Positions 32,399 to 41,784 of a DNA stretch of 64,000 nucleotides are shown one piece after another. Within the stretch, counting starts at the first letter, position 1. Each line of letters opens with the position of its first letter. The position numbers were made by a program, and so were the translations under genes. The DNA is from Phialocephala subalpina (lineage: Eukaryota; Ascomycota; Leotiomycetes; Helotiales; Mollisiaceae): assembly GCA_900073065.1 (NCBI GenBank), contig FJOG01000009.1, positions 66,782 to 130,781 of the forward strand, in the 5' to 3' direction. The notes beneath the pieces were generated by a model that was not told the origin of the DNA, made no database searches, and was given only the letters and a program-made list of their open reading frames with translations.

Positions 32399-33103
32399 TA
32401 GGTTGGGAGAAGGGAATGGAGGTATTTGTTCGAATTTCGGCATTCATGGACTGAAAATCAGACAAAAGTTCTCCCGGAAGTGAGACATTGGTTCGGATTT
32501 TGAGGTGCCTCGTTCCCCATTGTTCGTTTGGATTAGATCTTGTCTTTGAGCCTTACTCTTTTTTCCATCCCCCGAAGTCGTGTCAAGACTCCTGTTCCTT
32601 CTACGAGATTTGTGTAACCTCACGAAGCAGTTGAGGCACCGAACTGGACAGGAAGATATCACAGACACTAGGCTTAGTAGCTTTACCAAGCGTTAAGACT
32701 AAACTCGTGTAACAAGACTAGACCTATGTATACCCTTTTCCTTCGCAAAAGATCCCATTACGGACGTAAGACTGGAGGGCGTATAGCCATTGACATGGTC
32801 ACATTTTCCCGTCTCTCCAAAACTACCAAAGACGGTCCTTCTCTTCAAGACCACAGCATTGCTCGTGTGACATGGGCACACTATGAAGTTTCTAGTGCTG
32901 ACATTGTAGCCATATCGAGATCTTTTCACAAAACTCTCTCCAGTCACTCCGTAGGTTGTTTTGAAGTTTAAGAGCTCGCACCAAGCTTTAAGAAAAAGAA
33001 CTTCTCTCAAAGTCCACCGCACATCCAACCTTCAAGCATTGCTTACTCTCAACAAGCAGACGATCGTCGGATATCTTCAACTCAATCCAAGCCTCAATCC
33101 GCA
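32399..33103. other. Intergenic, nothing recognised
   Basis: This is the spacer between the GH28 stop and the small secreted protein. It must contain the latter's promoter. The short frames on both strands have no family features. Confidence 0.45.
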
Positions 33104-33319
33104 ATGATCCCCTTCAAACTCGCAACCATCATCGCATTCCTGATGATCCGAGCTCTCTCAGCCCCGACGCCAGCGCCGAAAGAACCTGCTTGGTTTGGCT
33201 TGTTCCACTCGGAGACCACCGATCCCGACCCCGACACGACGCATCCAAAACGTACAACCGAGCCGCAATGGTGGTTTCATAGCACAAAGTCGATCGAGGA
33301 TCACGATCATCAAGAATAA
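33104..33319 (+). CDS. Small secreted protein, 71 residues
   Basis: The frame starts at ATG 33104. Residues 1-20 form a signal peptide ending L-S-A, followed by A/P-rich A-P-T-P-A-P-K. The mature part has no cysteine, is rich in Asp, Pro, Thr and His, and holds two similar patches, E-P-A-W-F-G-L-F-H-S (27-36) and E-P-Q-W-W-F-H-S (53-60), separated by a dibasic K49-R50 that Kex2 could cut. No family is recognised. It might be an effector-like protein or a processed peptide precursor. With such a short frame, chance cannot be ruled out, but the signal peptide argues for a real gene. Confidence 0.55.
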   Translation: MIPFKLATIIAFLMIRALSAPTPAPKEPAWFGLFHSETTDPDPDTTHPKRTTEPQWWFHSTKSIEDHDHQE

Positions 33320-34448
33320 GCGTGATGCTGGGATGTAGATGAGGGATTTGATGAGCTGCCATCTGGAGGATGTGATTCGGAAGTAAGTTACTTCTTGATA
33401 TGACAAAGAGAGTAAGAGGGATATGAGGCTAGGATTGAGAATGAAGCAGTACACAAAAGTGTTGAAGAATTTGATTGCTGAGATGGGCTTTTGATGCACC
33501 CTCAGGAATAGAAGTGGGAAAATGAACTTCGATGAATATCGTGTGCTTGTGTCCGCGGCTTAGTGGAACTAATGATATGAGTCGTGGATTTTTAAAAGTT
33601 GTTTGAGTGTTTCTGGGGATTTTTCATGATGGGGAATGCTGCCTCACCAGATACTTCCAAGCGAGTTCATTCACGTGACACGGCTACAACTCTCGTACAT
33701 AGGTATCCAATTGCGGAGATCTACCTTATCGTTGTCTGGCAGAAAGATACGTTATAGTCTCCGTGGATCTTTATACATGCCGAAGGGTCTGTATCTATCG
33801 TCTGATAAATGTTGAGCCACATCACGTGCTTTACTCGAATTTCACGTGCTGACTTTGAAATATGAGGCGAAATTTCCTCCGGACAAACCATCTTTCCATC
33901 TTTGTACCAGTAACTCAAGCATCAATACGTAGCTCCGACCTCACCCCTTCGTCGCCATTTCGTGTCGAGAAAATGTTATCAAGCATCACCGTGCGAGCAC
34001 GCTGAATGTGGAAAGAGATGATCGCGGCGCGCATGAACGCGCTGTACCGCCTCCCCAAAGATGGGGTAGCTGCACAATCAGCACTCTATTCACCAATTAC
34101 CGACGACATTTCTTCCCAGGAGATGCCGTTTTGGATATCCAGAACCTCTGAAGGGGATCAATGACGCCCTGTTATCTTTGTTCGATGTTATCGCGATGCA
34201 GGCACATCCGATTGACGGTGTTCGCACGGTCGCTGCCAAGTTGCCCGAGATTATACCCGGGAGCTGCATGGTTATCAACTTCGACTTCTGCTCATCGTTT
34301 TCATCGTTTCTCTCTTCAGGATATCTTCGAGTGAGGCATCATCGTTTCGATCGCGATTGATATTGTTCATTTCTGCATCAGTGCACCAGTTTGCCGTTAA
34401 CCACGTCGCCACTCACGACCTCTGCTGAAGAGATTGCAAGGATTCAGT
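33320..34448. other. Intergenic, nothing recognised
   Basis: About 1.1 kb upstream of the first MFS gene, with several CACGTG or CACGTGA words (33673, 33822, 33844). No reading frame shows protein features. Confidence 0.45.
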
Positions 34449-36179
34449 ATGGGAGACGAAAAGCACGGAAGTTCCACGCCGCCAGTGGTGGAGGAAGGCG
34501 ACTCCAATTCAAGCATACAAGTCGGAGACATCATCCACGTCCATGCGACACCAGAGCAGGAGGCACAAGTCCTCAGAAAGATAGACTGGTTGTCAGTATT
34601 TCGAAGTATTCAGCTCCTAGTTCAGGCACTAACCAGGTGGAAGCATCCTTCCGTTGATGGGATTTTGTTACATGCTTCAGTATACAGATAAAGTCAGTCT
34701 CGGATACTCTACTCAACTTGGGTTGATAAAAGATTTGGTGAGTGAAAGCGTTCGATCGTCGTGATCACAGCTGACATTGACAGAAACTTCATGGTACCGA
34801 ATACTCTTGGACGTCCTCAGTGTTCTACTTTGGCTACCTAGGATGGAGCTGGCCAAGCTCTTACCTATCTGTTCGGTTTCCTCTTGGTAGATATCTTGCG
34901 GTGTCTGTTATGCTCTGGGGCGTGGTTCTCATGTGTCATGGTGCTGCCAAAGGTTTTGCGAGTCTGATGGCTGCACGATTCTTCCTTGGTGTGACCGAGT
35001 CGGCAGTCGCGCCTGGTTTTGCACTCTTGACTGGCATGTTCTACAAGCGGAAGGAGCAACCCTCCAGGTCAGTTGATTTTATCTTTGGTCCCTCATGCTA
35101 ACAATTGTAGAATGTCAATCTGGTTCATAGGCAACGGGGTTGCCAATGTCGTGTCAGGTGTCATCGCTTACGGAATCGGAAAAGCGGACACCAGTTTGCA
35201 ACCTTGGAGACTCTTATTCCTCATCTTGGGCACAGTCACTTTCTGCTGGGGAATCGTGCTTCTGTTCTTACTTCCGGATTCTCCCTCGAAAGCACGGTTC
35301 TTGACTCCAGGAGAAAGAGTGATCGCACTTCATCGGACCCTGGACAACAAGACTGGAGTCATGGACGAAGACACTTTCAATATCTCGCAGATGTGGGAGG
35401 CCCTGAGAGATCCTCAAGCTTGGTTCCTCGCACTTTATCAATTCTGTGTCAACATCCCAAATGGTGGGGTGACTTCGGTAAGGTCTCCCAATTCGAAGTG
35501 TTCATCACTGACACATTGCAGTTCAACAGCATCATCGTCAATGGTTTCGGTTTTAGCCCTCTCACCACCCTCCTCGTCCAGATGCCCGGTGGAGCATTCC
35601 AGCTTGGTGGCCTCGCAACCATGGCACTCGTTACTACATACGTCAAGAATAGTCGCTTGCCAATGATGATTGTTATGGTCGTCCTCTCCTTGATCGGAAT
35701 GATCATGGTCTATACGATCAACAACGAGCACCGCTATGCACGACTTTCCGGTCTCTGGCTTGCGGCCATCTTCGGAGCTGATATCCCAATCTCGCTGAGT
35801 CTGATCGCATCAAATTGTGGAGGTTTTACGAAGAAGGCTACTGTGAATGCTATGTTTTTCGTGGCGTATTGTACGGGGAATATTATTGGGCCCCAGTTCT
35901 TTTACACGAGGGAGTCTCCGAGGTACCCGGTGAGTGATCTACGCCACTTCACTTGTTAACGATTGCTGACGTTTCCAGACTGGCATCAAAGCGCTGCTTT
36001 GTGGATTTGCTTTGGGTGTGTTCTTCCTGTTCTGCCTATGGTTCTACTATATCTATGAGAATCGGCGCCGAGACAAGAAATACGGCCCTCCTACTCAAAT
36101 CTCAGAGACTGAGGAGCTGGAAGAAGACATCTCAAACAAAACTGATATGGAGCTCATTCATTTCAGATACCTGAGATGA
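34449..36179 (+). CDS. MFS permease, allantoate/anion:cation symporter (Dal5) type
   Basis: Six exons (34449-34591, 34644-34737, 34784-35067, 35111-35477, 35522-35929, 35979-36179) give 498 residues. The N-terminus is polar and acidic, then comes K-I-D-W-F-I-L-P-L-M at the first membrane segment, as in Dal5 relatives. About twelve hydrophobic segments follow. Others of the family's markers are T-D-K-V-S-L-G-Y, E-Y-S-W-T-S-S-V-F-Y-F-G-Y and a cytoplasmic tail with E-N-R-R-R-D-K. It sits in the plasma membrane and takes up organic acids, vitamins, ureides or similar anions with protons. The 3' end lies 132 bp from the end of the convergent aminotransferase. Two introns use the less common donor GTCAGT. 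Substrate is unknown. Confidence 0.9.
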
Positions 36180-36311
36180 TATGTCTTGAGGTAGGATCAA
36201 TGAGTCTCGCACGACTGGAAGGGGGGTGTTCAATGTCCGAACTCAGCTCTGCAGCGGATCCGAATATTCTGATTGACAGTCGATTTGGTCTATATACAAT
36301 GTTCGACCGTA

Positions 36312-37853
36312 TCATACATCTATTTTACTCTCTTCTTGGAGATACGCTTCCTTCAGAAGCGTCACTATCTTCTTCAAATCCAACACTGATATGTTATAGG
36401 GCGGCGCAATGATGACATGATCACCCCGCACTCCATCCACCGTCGCAGCACCCGGATACACAGCCAAACCCAGCTTGAACGCATTCTGCTGGACATTGTA
36501 CCCAAAATGCAAAGCTGGATCAAAAGTCTCCTTCGTCACCTTGTTCTTCACGAACTCAATTCCCCAGAACAGCCCCCTTCCTCGGATGTCTCCTACAAAT
36601 CTACACCCACCAAAAGCATCCCTCAACAACGTCTCCAACGACATCCCAATCAACCCACACCTCTCCACCAACCCCTCCCTCCTCACCACCCTTTGCACCG
36701 CAAGTGCAGTAGCACAAGTAACCGGATGCGCCTGATACGTCTGTCCATGATTAAACGCCTTACTCCCCCTCCTCAACCCATCCACCACTTTCTTGTTCAT
36801 CAACACACCTGCAATCGGCGCATATCCTCCACCAAGTCCTTTCCCTATCGTCACGATATCTGGGGCGATGTTTTCTTGTTCAAAGGCGAAATAGGTGCCT
36901 GTTCGTCCCATTCCGCACATTATTTCATCCAAGTGGAGGAGGATCCCGTATTTCGAGCAGAGTGTGCGGATGCCTGGGAAGTATCCCTTTGGTGCCGGGA
37001 CGCAGCCGGATGTTGCGCCTACGACAGGTTCGGCGATGAAGGAAATCACGTTCTCGGGACCAAGACGTTGGAACTCATCATCCAGCTCCTTGATCAAGCG
37101 ATCAACATACTGCTCTTCTGTCTCGTCGGAGCATTGGTATTGATACGCATATGCCGGACTCACGAACGAGACTTTATCCAACAATATCCCATCTTCATAC
37201 GGCACCTTCCTCGCCAAGTACGAAGAAACCGACATCGAGCCTATCGAATTCCCATGATAAGCTTGCTTCCTCGAAACATACCATTTTCGCTGCGGTTCTC
37301 CGTTCTCGAAATGGTACTGGCGAGCGAGTTTCATGGCAACATCATTCGCCTCACTCCCGCTGCCGCAGAAATAAGCTTTCTCCAACCCGTGCTGGAATCC
37401 TCCAGGAGGAACGGAGAGGATGTGGGACGCGAGGTCTTCGGCTGATGAGGTGATGTAGGAGAGGGTGTGGACGTAGGATACTTTTTGCATTTGGGCGAGG
37501 GTGGCGGAGATGACTTCTTGGTTTCCGTGGCCGATGATTGCTACTGCTGCTCCGCCGCAGCCATCTAGGATGGAGGTTCCGGATGCGAGATGGAGGTAGG
37601 AGCCCGAGGCGCTGAGGACTTCGTGGGGTTGTTCGATGAGGGAGCGATGCATGAGAGCTGATTCTGGTCGTTTGTCGACATGTTTGGAAGAGGAGAGCAT
37701 GATTGGTGCTGTTTGTGTTTCTGTTGTGGTGATGGTTGTTGCTCCATCGTCTGTGATTTGTTTTTCAATGATGGATGAAGTTGGTGCTTTGCTTGTCGTA
37801 ATTGTGGTGTCGTCAGTTGGAGAGGTCTCCTCGAAGATGATTGCAGGCGCCAT
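36312..37853 (-). CDS. Class III (omega-type) PLP aminotransferase
   Basis: An intronless gene of 513 residues from the ATG at 37853; an open stretch further upstream lacks an ATG. It shows the class III layout: a PLP phosphate site C-G-S-G-S-E-A-N-D, the cofactor Asp in L-H-L-D-E-I-M-C-G-M-G-R-T-G, and the Schiff-base Lys in I-G-K-G-L-G-G-G-Y. The first ~50 residues are Thr/Ser-rich and not part of the fold. Such enzymes move amino groups between omega-amino acids, diamines or amino ketones and pyruvate or 2-oxoglutarate; the exact substrate cannot be read. It is flanked by two MFS permease genes and is divergent from the second, so uptake and transamination of one nitrogen compound is a reasonable guess. 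Confidence 0.9.
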   Translation of the reverse strand: MAPAIIFEETSPTDDTTITTSKAPTSSIIEKQITDDGATTITTTETQTAPIMLSSSKHVDKRPESALMHRSLIEQPHEVLSASGSYLHLASGTSILDGCGGAAVAIIGHGNQEVISATLAQMQKVSYVHTLSYITSSAEDLASHILSVPPGGFQHGLEKAYFCGSGSEANDVAMKLARQYHFENGEPQRKWYVSRKQAYHGNSIGSMSVSSYLARKVPYEDGILLDKVSFVSPAYAYQYQCSDETEEQYVDRLIKELDDEFQRLGPENVISFIAEPVVGATSGCVPAPKGYFPGIRTLCSKYGILLHLDEIMCGMGRTGTYFAFEQENIAPDIVTIGKGLGGGYAPIAGVLMNKKVVDGLRRGSKAFNHGQTYQAHPVTCATALAVQRVVRREGLVERCGLIGMSLETLLRDAFGGCRFVGDIRGRGLFWGIEFVKNKVTKETFDPALHFGYNVQQNAFKLGLAVYPGAATVDGVRGDHVIIAPPYNISVLDLKKIVTLLKEAYLQEESKIDV

Positions 37854-38372
37854 GGTGAGCGTCTGGTTTGGTGGAGGGCTTAAGTGTTCGTGACTGTTGA
37901 TAAAGGAATGTCTAAAGCGGGATTTGCTAAGTCGTCGCTTCAAGTGGAGGGCGCTTGCGAGAACATTTTCATCATGCTAATTTGTGAGATGTCCCGAGTG
38001 CCCGGGTGGTGAGATCGAATTGGCCGTCGCCATACAGAATAGTCTCATAGTGGGATGAGAGATGGTGGGGACTGTCATGATTTGTAGGGCGTCAGCATCG
38101 GGTTTGAACGGATTCTCGCTTCTGACCGGGCTTTGAAGTTTCTTCCCCATTCTTGACATCCTGGAGGCATCGTGCCACACCCTATCTCCGGTCCCGCTGA
38201 AAACGACGCTGCTATCAGATCAATACAGATTCATGTATGTTTTGTTTCCAGCGAATGAAGCATCGCGATGCGTTGATAAGAATTGTTTCGTGAATTTTAT
38301 ATGTAGCTTGCTGTTAGCCGACCATGTCTTTGGGAACGGCACTCCAGCACCGCCATTGCGTCGCCTTTCACG
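37854..38372. promoter_or_regulatory. Shared divergent promoter, aminotransferase / second MFS gene
   Basis: These 519 bp lie between two start codons facing away from each other. Coordinated control is likely by position. No GATA cluster or other site is clear enough to name. Confidence 0.45.
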
Positions 38373-40015
38373 ATGTCTTCACCGATTGAGAAAGTACCCT
38401 CCGTCGTGCGTGCGAACACGATTGACAATGAGAAGGGTGAATTGACCCTCGATCGCAATGCCGACCTGGGACTTCAACATCTCGCTAAACACGGTCGGGT
38501 CGAATACACTCCCGAGGAGGAAGCAGCTGTACGATGGCGAATCGATCTCTGTCTGATGCCAATCGTAAGTTTTACCCCTCACTTGCACTTTCAGTTTCTG
38601 ACACTGTTGCTAGTTGGCAATCACCTTCGGACTCCAGTACCTCGACAAAGTCACCATCTCCTACGCCGCCGTCTACGGCATGCGAAAAGACCTGAATCTC
38701 GTCGGAACTCAATACTCATGGGCCAACTCAATCTTCTATTTCGGCTACCTAGTCGGCGAAATACCCTCCAACTACCTCATGCAGAAACTCCCGATCGGAA
38801 AATTTGCCTCCATGAATCTCTTCATTTGGGGTGTCTTGGTCATGCTTTGTGCCGTGACCAAGAATTTCGCTGGTTTGGCTGTGGTAAGGTTCTTGATGGG
38901 TGTGTTTGAGAGTTGTATTGGACCGTGTTGGGTTACGGTCACTGCCATGTTTTATAAGGGTCAAGAGCAGGGGACGAGATGTACGGCGTGGTATTTTATG
39001 GTTGGTGTTGCGGCGATTGTTGGGGGGCTTTTGTCGTATGGGATTGGGCATGTGGAGTCTGTTACTGTTAAGCAGTGGCAGCTTGTGGTAAGCCCTCACT
39101 CATTTCCCCTCTCGAAAACACACCGATGGTAATTTTGTCCAGTTCCTCATCTGCGGAGGCTTCACAGTAGCCTGGTCCGTAATCGTCTTCCTCTTCCCCC
39201 CCGACTCCCCCCTAAACGCCAAATTCCTCAACGAGCGCCAACGCTCCATAGCAATCGAACGTCTCCGCTCTAACCGTACCGGCATCAAGTCCTCGCAATT
39301 CAAATGGCACCAAGCGAAAGAAGCTCTTCGTGATCCTCAGGTCTGGATAATTACTTTCTGGGCTGGGATTTCCAATCTCTTGAATATTGGAGGATCATTT
39401 CTTCCGCTTATTATCCAGGAGATGGGCTTCTCGGGTCTAACGACGACGTTATTGACGCTGCCGGTGGGAGGAACGGAGTGTGTGGCTATGATTGTCGCTG
39501 GTGGCTTATCTTGGTATTTCACGAATGGGAGGACGGTTATTATATTTTTCGTCTCGCTTCCTACCCTCGTCGGCACGGTACTTTTGCAAGTCCTTCCTCA
39601 GTCTGCGACTTGGGGACGCTGCGTGGGAGTCTGGTTTCTTCTCTGCGTTCCCGCTTCTTACGCCATCCTCTTAAGTCTCATATCCTCCAACGTCGCAGGC
39701 TTCTCGAAGAAAATCACAACGACGTTTTTGGTGTTTGTATTTTTCTGTGTAGGCAATATCGTTAGCCCGCAACTCTTTATTACTTCTGAAGCTCCGCATT
39801 ATGGGACGGGGTGTAGGGCGATGTTGGTTGCGATTTGTTTGTGTCAGGCGTTGTCGGTTGGGTTGGGGTGTTATTACTGGTTTGAAAACAAGAGACGAGA
39901 CGGAATCTTGGCTGCGGCGCCGAGGGAGGTTGTTGATGCTGCTTCGACAGAAGATGAAGAGTTCTTGGATAGGACGGATAGAGAGGATTCCTTGAAGTTC
40001 AGGTATAGGTGGTAG
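38373..40015 (+). CDS. MFS permease, Dal5 type (second copy)
   Basis: Three exons (38373-38564, 38614-39087, 39143-40015) give 512 residues. It has the same plan as the permease at 34.4 kb: an acidic N-terminus, W-R-I-D-L-C-L-M-P-I before the first helix, L-D-K-V-T-I-S-Y, Q-Y-S-W-A-N-S-I-F-Y-F-G-Y, about twelve membrane segments and a polar tail with E-N-K-R-R-D. The two proteins are clearly diverged and share only one intron position near the start, so they are old paralogues, not a fresh duplication. It is a plasma-membrane proton symporter for organic anions by family; the substrate is unknown. Confidence 0.9.
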
Positions 40016-40521
40016 TGTGGTGTGGGTGTGGTAATTATGTAATGTCTATTTATTGAAGTTAATCTTGGAGAGTTTAGGATGCCTATCCATATGAGAAATT
40101 TGTACGGGACTGAATCAGGACCAGTGCTGTCTTTCCATTCGGAACCAAAGCCTAATCACGTGCATACAATCTAGGTCGGGACAACTAGAAAAATCTTCGG
40201 AATCAGCCCTCAGATTAGGAGTCACTTATCTCTCTATTATTGTTTCTGCACTCGTTTCAGACAGGACTTGCTTGATCTTTCGAAGGAACGCGCATCACGT
40301 GCTGTGCTAGGGTCACACCTCATAAAATTATGCCACCACGTACATGCATCCTTCGCGAACAACGGCATCTCGCACCCCACCAATCATCAAAACCTAAGAT
40401 TGGGACTGCTTTCAATGGCTTCGAGTGATGTCCAATAATGTAGCTCCTAATTTGGTACGCTGGAAGTCGTCTAAATCCAGACTCATGGCTCTGGACGGCT
40501 AGCATCTTCTAACTTCAATTG
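40016..40521. other. Intergenic, nothing recognised
   Basis: This spacer lies between the second MFS gene and the left inverted-repeat arm. One CACGTGCTGTGCTAG string at about 40297 resembles a stretch at about 46381 (GTGCTGTGCTATAC). No gene is seen. Confidence 0.4.
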
Positions 40522-40523
40522 TA

Positions 40524-40990
40524 CAGTCACTTGCAAAATCGGCTTCGTCCCCTTCGCCTAAAAAAAAAATTATGAGCACAGACCACGTCATCCATTTTTG
40601 GCGCTGGCGCCGTGGTCCTCTGTCATCCCATGTACTCCGAAGTACGGAAGGGGGCTTTCAAAATTAATGCAACGACAAGGGTTTAGGCGGTGAGCAGTTC
40701 TATCGCTGTTCATTGGTGATTCTACCACTTTCTCCCACCTTTTATACCGCAAATAGTTTGGTAGAGGGGCAGAACAGACCCACTTTTGTTGCATTAATTT
40801 TGAAAACCCCCTTCCGTACCAGCTCTGTGACACCCAGCCACTGCGTCCTGTGCACTTGGAATCTGGGGAGCTGACAGCGCAGGCAATACATCTCTCACCT
40901 CTCGCATCTCGTATTGCTCGTTCTATCATTTCTGACTATGTGTGATCTATCTACTGTAGGAATTGTTCATAAACGTCAGAGGTTGCGGAG
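40524..40990 (+). repeat. Left inverted-repeat arm (interrupted by a MITE)
   Basis: It aligns to the reverse complement of 46541-46836 with perhaps 85 percent identity by eye. Shared landmarks are CCATTTTTGGCGCTGGCGC, GTACTCCGAAGTAC, CTGCGTCCTGTG and TCGCATCTCGTATTGCTCG. The 172-bp insertion at 40645-40816 is absent from the right arm. Confidence 0.85.
40645..40816. mobile_element. MITE with 29-bp TIRs and TA target duplication
   Basis: The 172-bp insertion starts CGGAAGGGGGCTTTC and ends with the reverse complement of CGGAAGGGGGTTTTC. The terminal inverted repeats are 29 bp with one mismatch. TA stands on both sides (40643-40644, 40817-40818). The right arm of the surrounding inverted repeat preserves the uninterrupted site, so the insertion boundaries are supported by an empty site. 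It has no coding capacity and belongs by ends to the Tc1/mariner-like MITEs. Confidence 0.88.
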
Positions 40991-41125
40991 CGCACAGCGC
41001 GACGCTAAGTACTCGTTTACTTATCTCTAATCATCTTCAGAAAGTATAATGTCTAGGATTTTAGACACGTGAGGTTTCAGATTCTGCTGCCACGTGATAC
41101 CCCATCAAAAAGTTCGGCCATCTTT
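40991..41125 (+). repeat. Left copy of a diverged ~130-bp direct repeat
   Basis: GAGCGCACAGCGCGACGCTAAG... and CCACGTGATACCCCATCAAAAAGTTC here match GAGCGCCCAGTGCCTAGCGCGACGCCAAA... and CCACGTGCTACCCCGCCAAAAAGTTC at 46323-46445 in the same orientation. Identity is moderate and patchy. Confidence 0.6.
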
Positions 41126-41784
41126 AAATTTGATAAAAATCGATACTACGTATACAATTTTGACAAATCTAATACTTAACGCTTTATAAAGAACTCAAAT
41201 ACTCGCCTTAGCGGCAAGAATGTGTCGGATCAATCATCGCCGCAATCTGTAGACGACTGCACGTGATTGCATTATGCTTGCGCACTAACCCGCTTAACGT
41301 TTAACTCGAAGTCTATCTAGCGATCGCTAAGATTCAGCCTTGTGAGGCTAAGTACAAATAACATGTGCGACTGCTTGTAATTGCCAATAAAACAGTCAGT
41401 CTTCTTTGAACTCTCATTTTCCTTTAGGTCGCCATCTTGTGTGTATAATAGAACGAAGTCGTAGCATCCTTCATTGATTCCATTTCGCGTTCTATCGCGT
41501 TTCCTATAGCGGAATTTCTTCTTGGTTAGAGTTAAAACTCGACTCCAATAGAAGTGAGGCTACGAAACTGTTCGATACGTTGCTACGAACGAGCTTAGCT
41601 AACGATACTAAAGTAATTTTTAGAGCACAAACCCTTCACCGCCATATTGAACATTTTATTGCCTCGGCTTTAAAACAATGCCGAAACGTGGGTTTATTTC
41701 TTAGTACGACCACGATATTGCGACGGGCTTTATAAAGCGGAGGAAGACATCTCTCGATAGCGCTCAAACTCTCGCTATAAATAC
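41126..41784. other. Upstream region of the NLR-like gene
   Basis: It is gene-free. CpA-poor, TpA-rich composition suggests that RIP also touched this part. A promoter cannot be defined. Confidence 0.4.

Noticed and set aside
36417..37445. A 342-codon open frame on the plus strand
   Set aside because: It is the exact complement of the aminotransferase, has biased composition and no family features, so it is a shadow frame.
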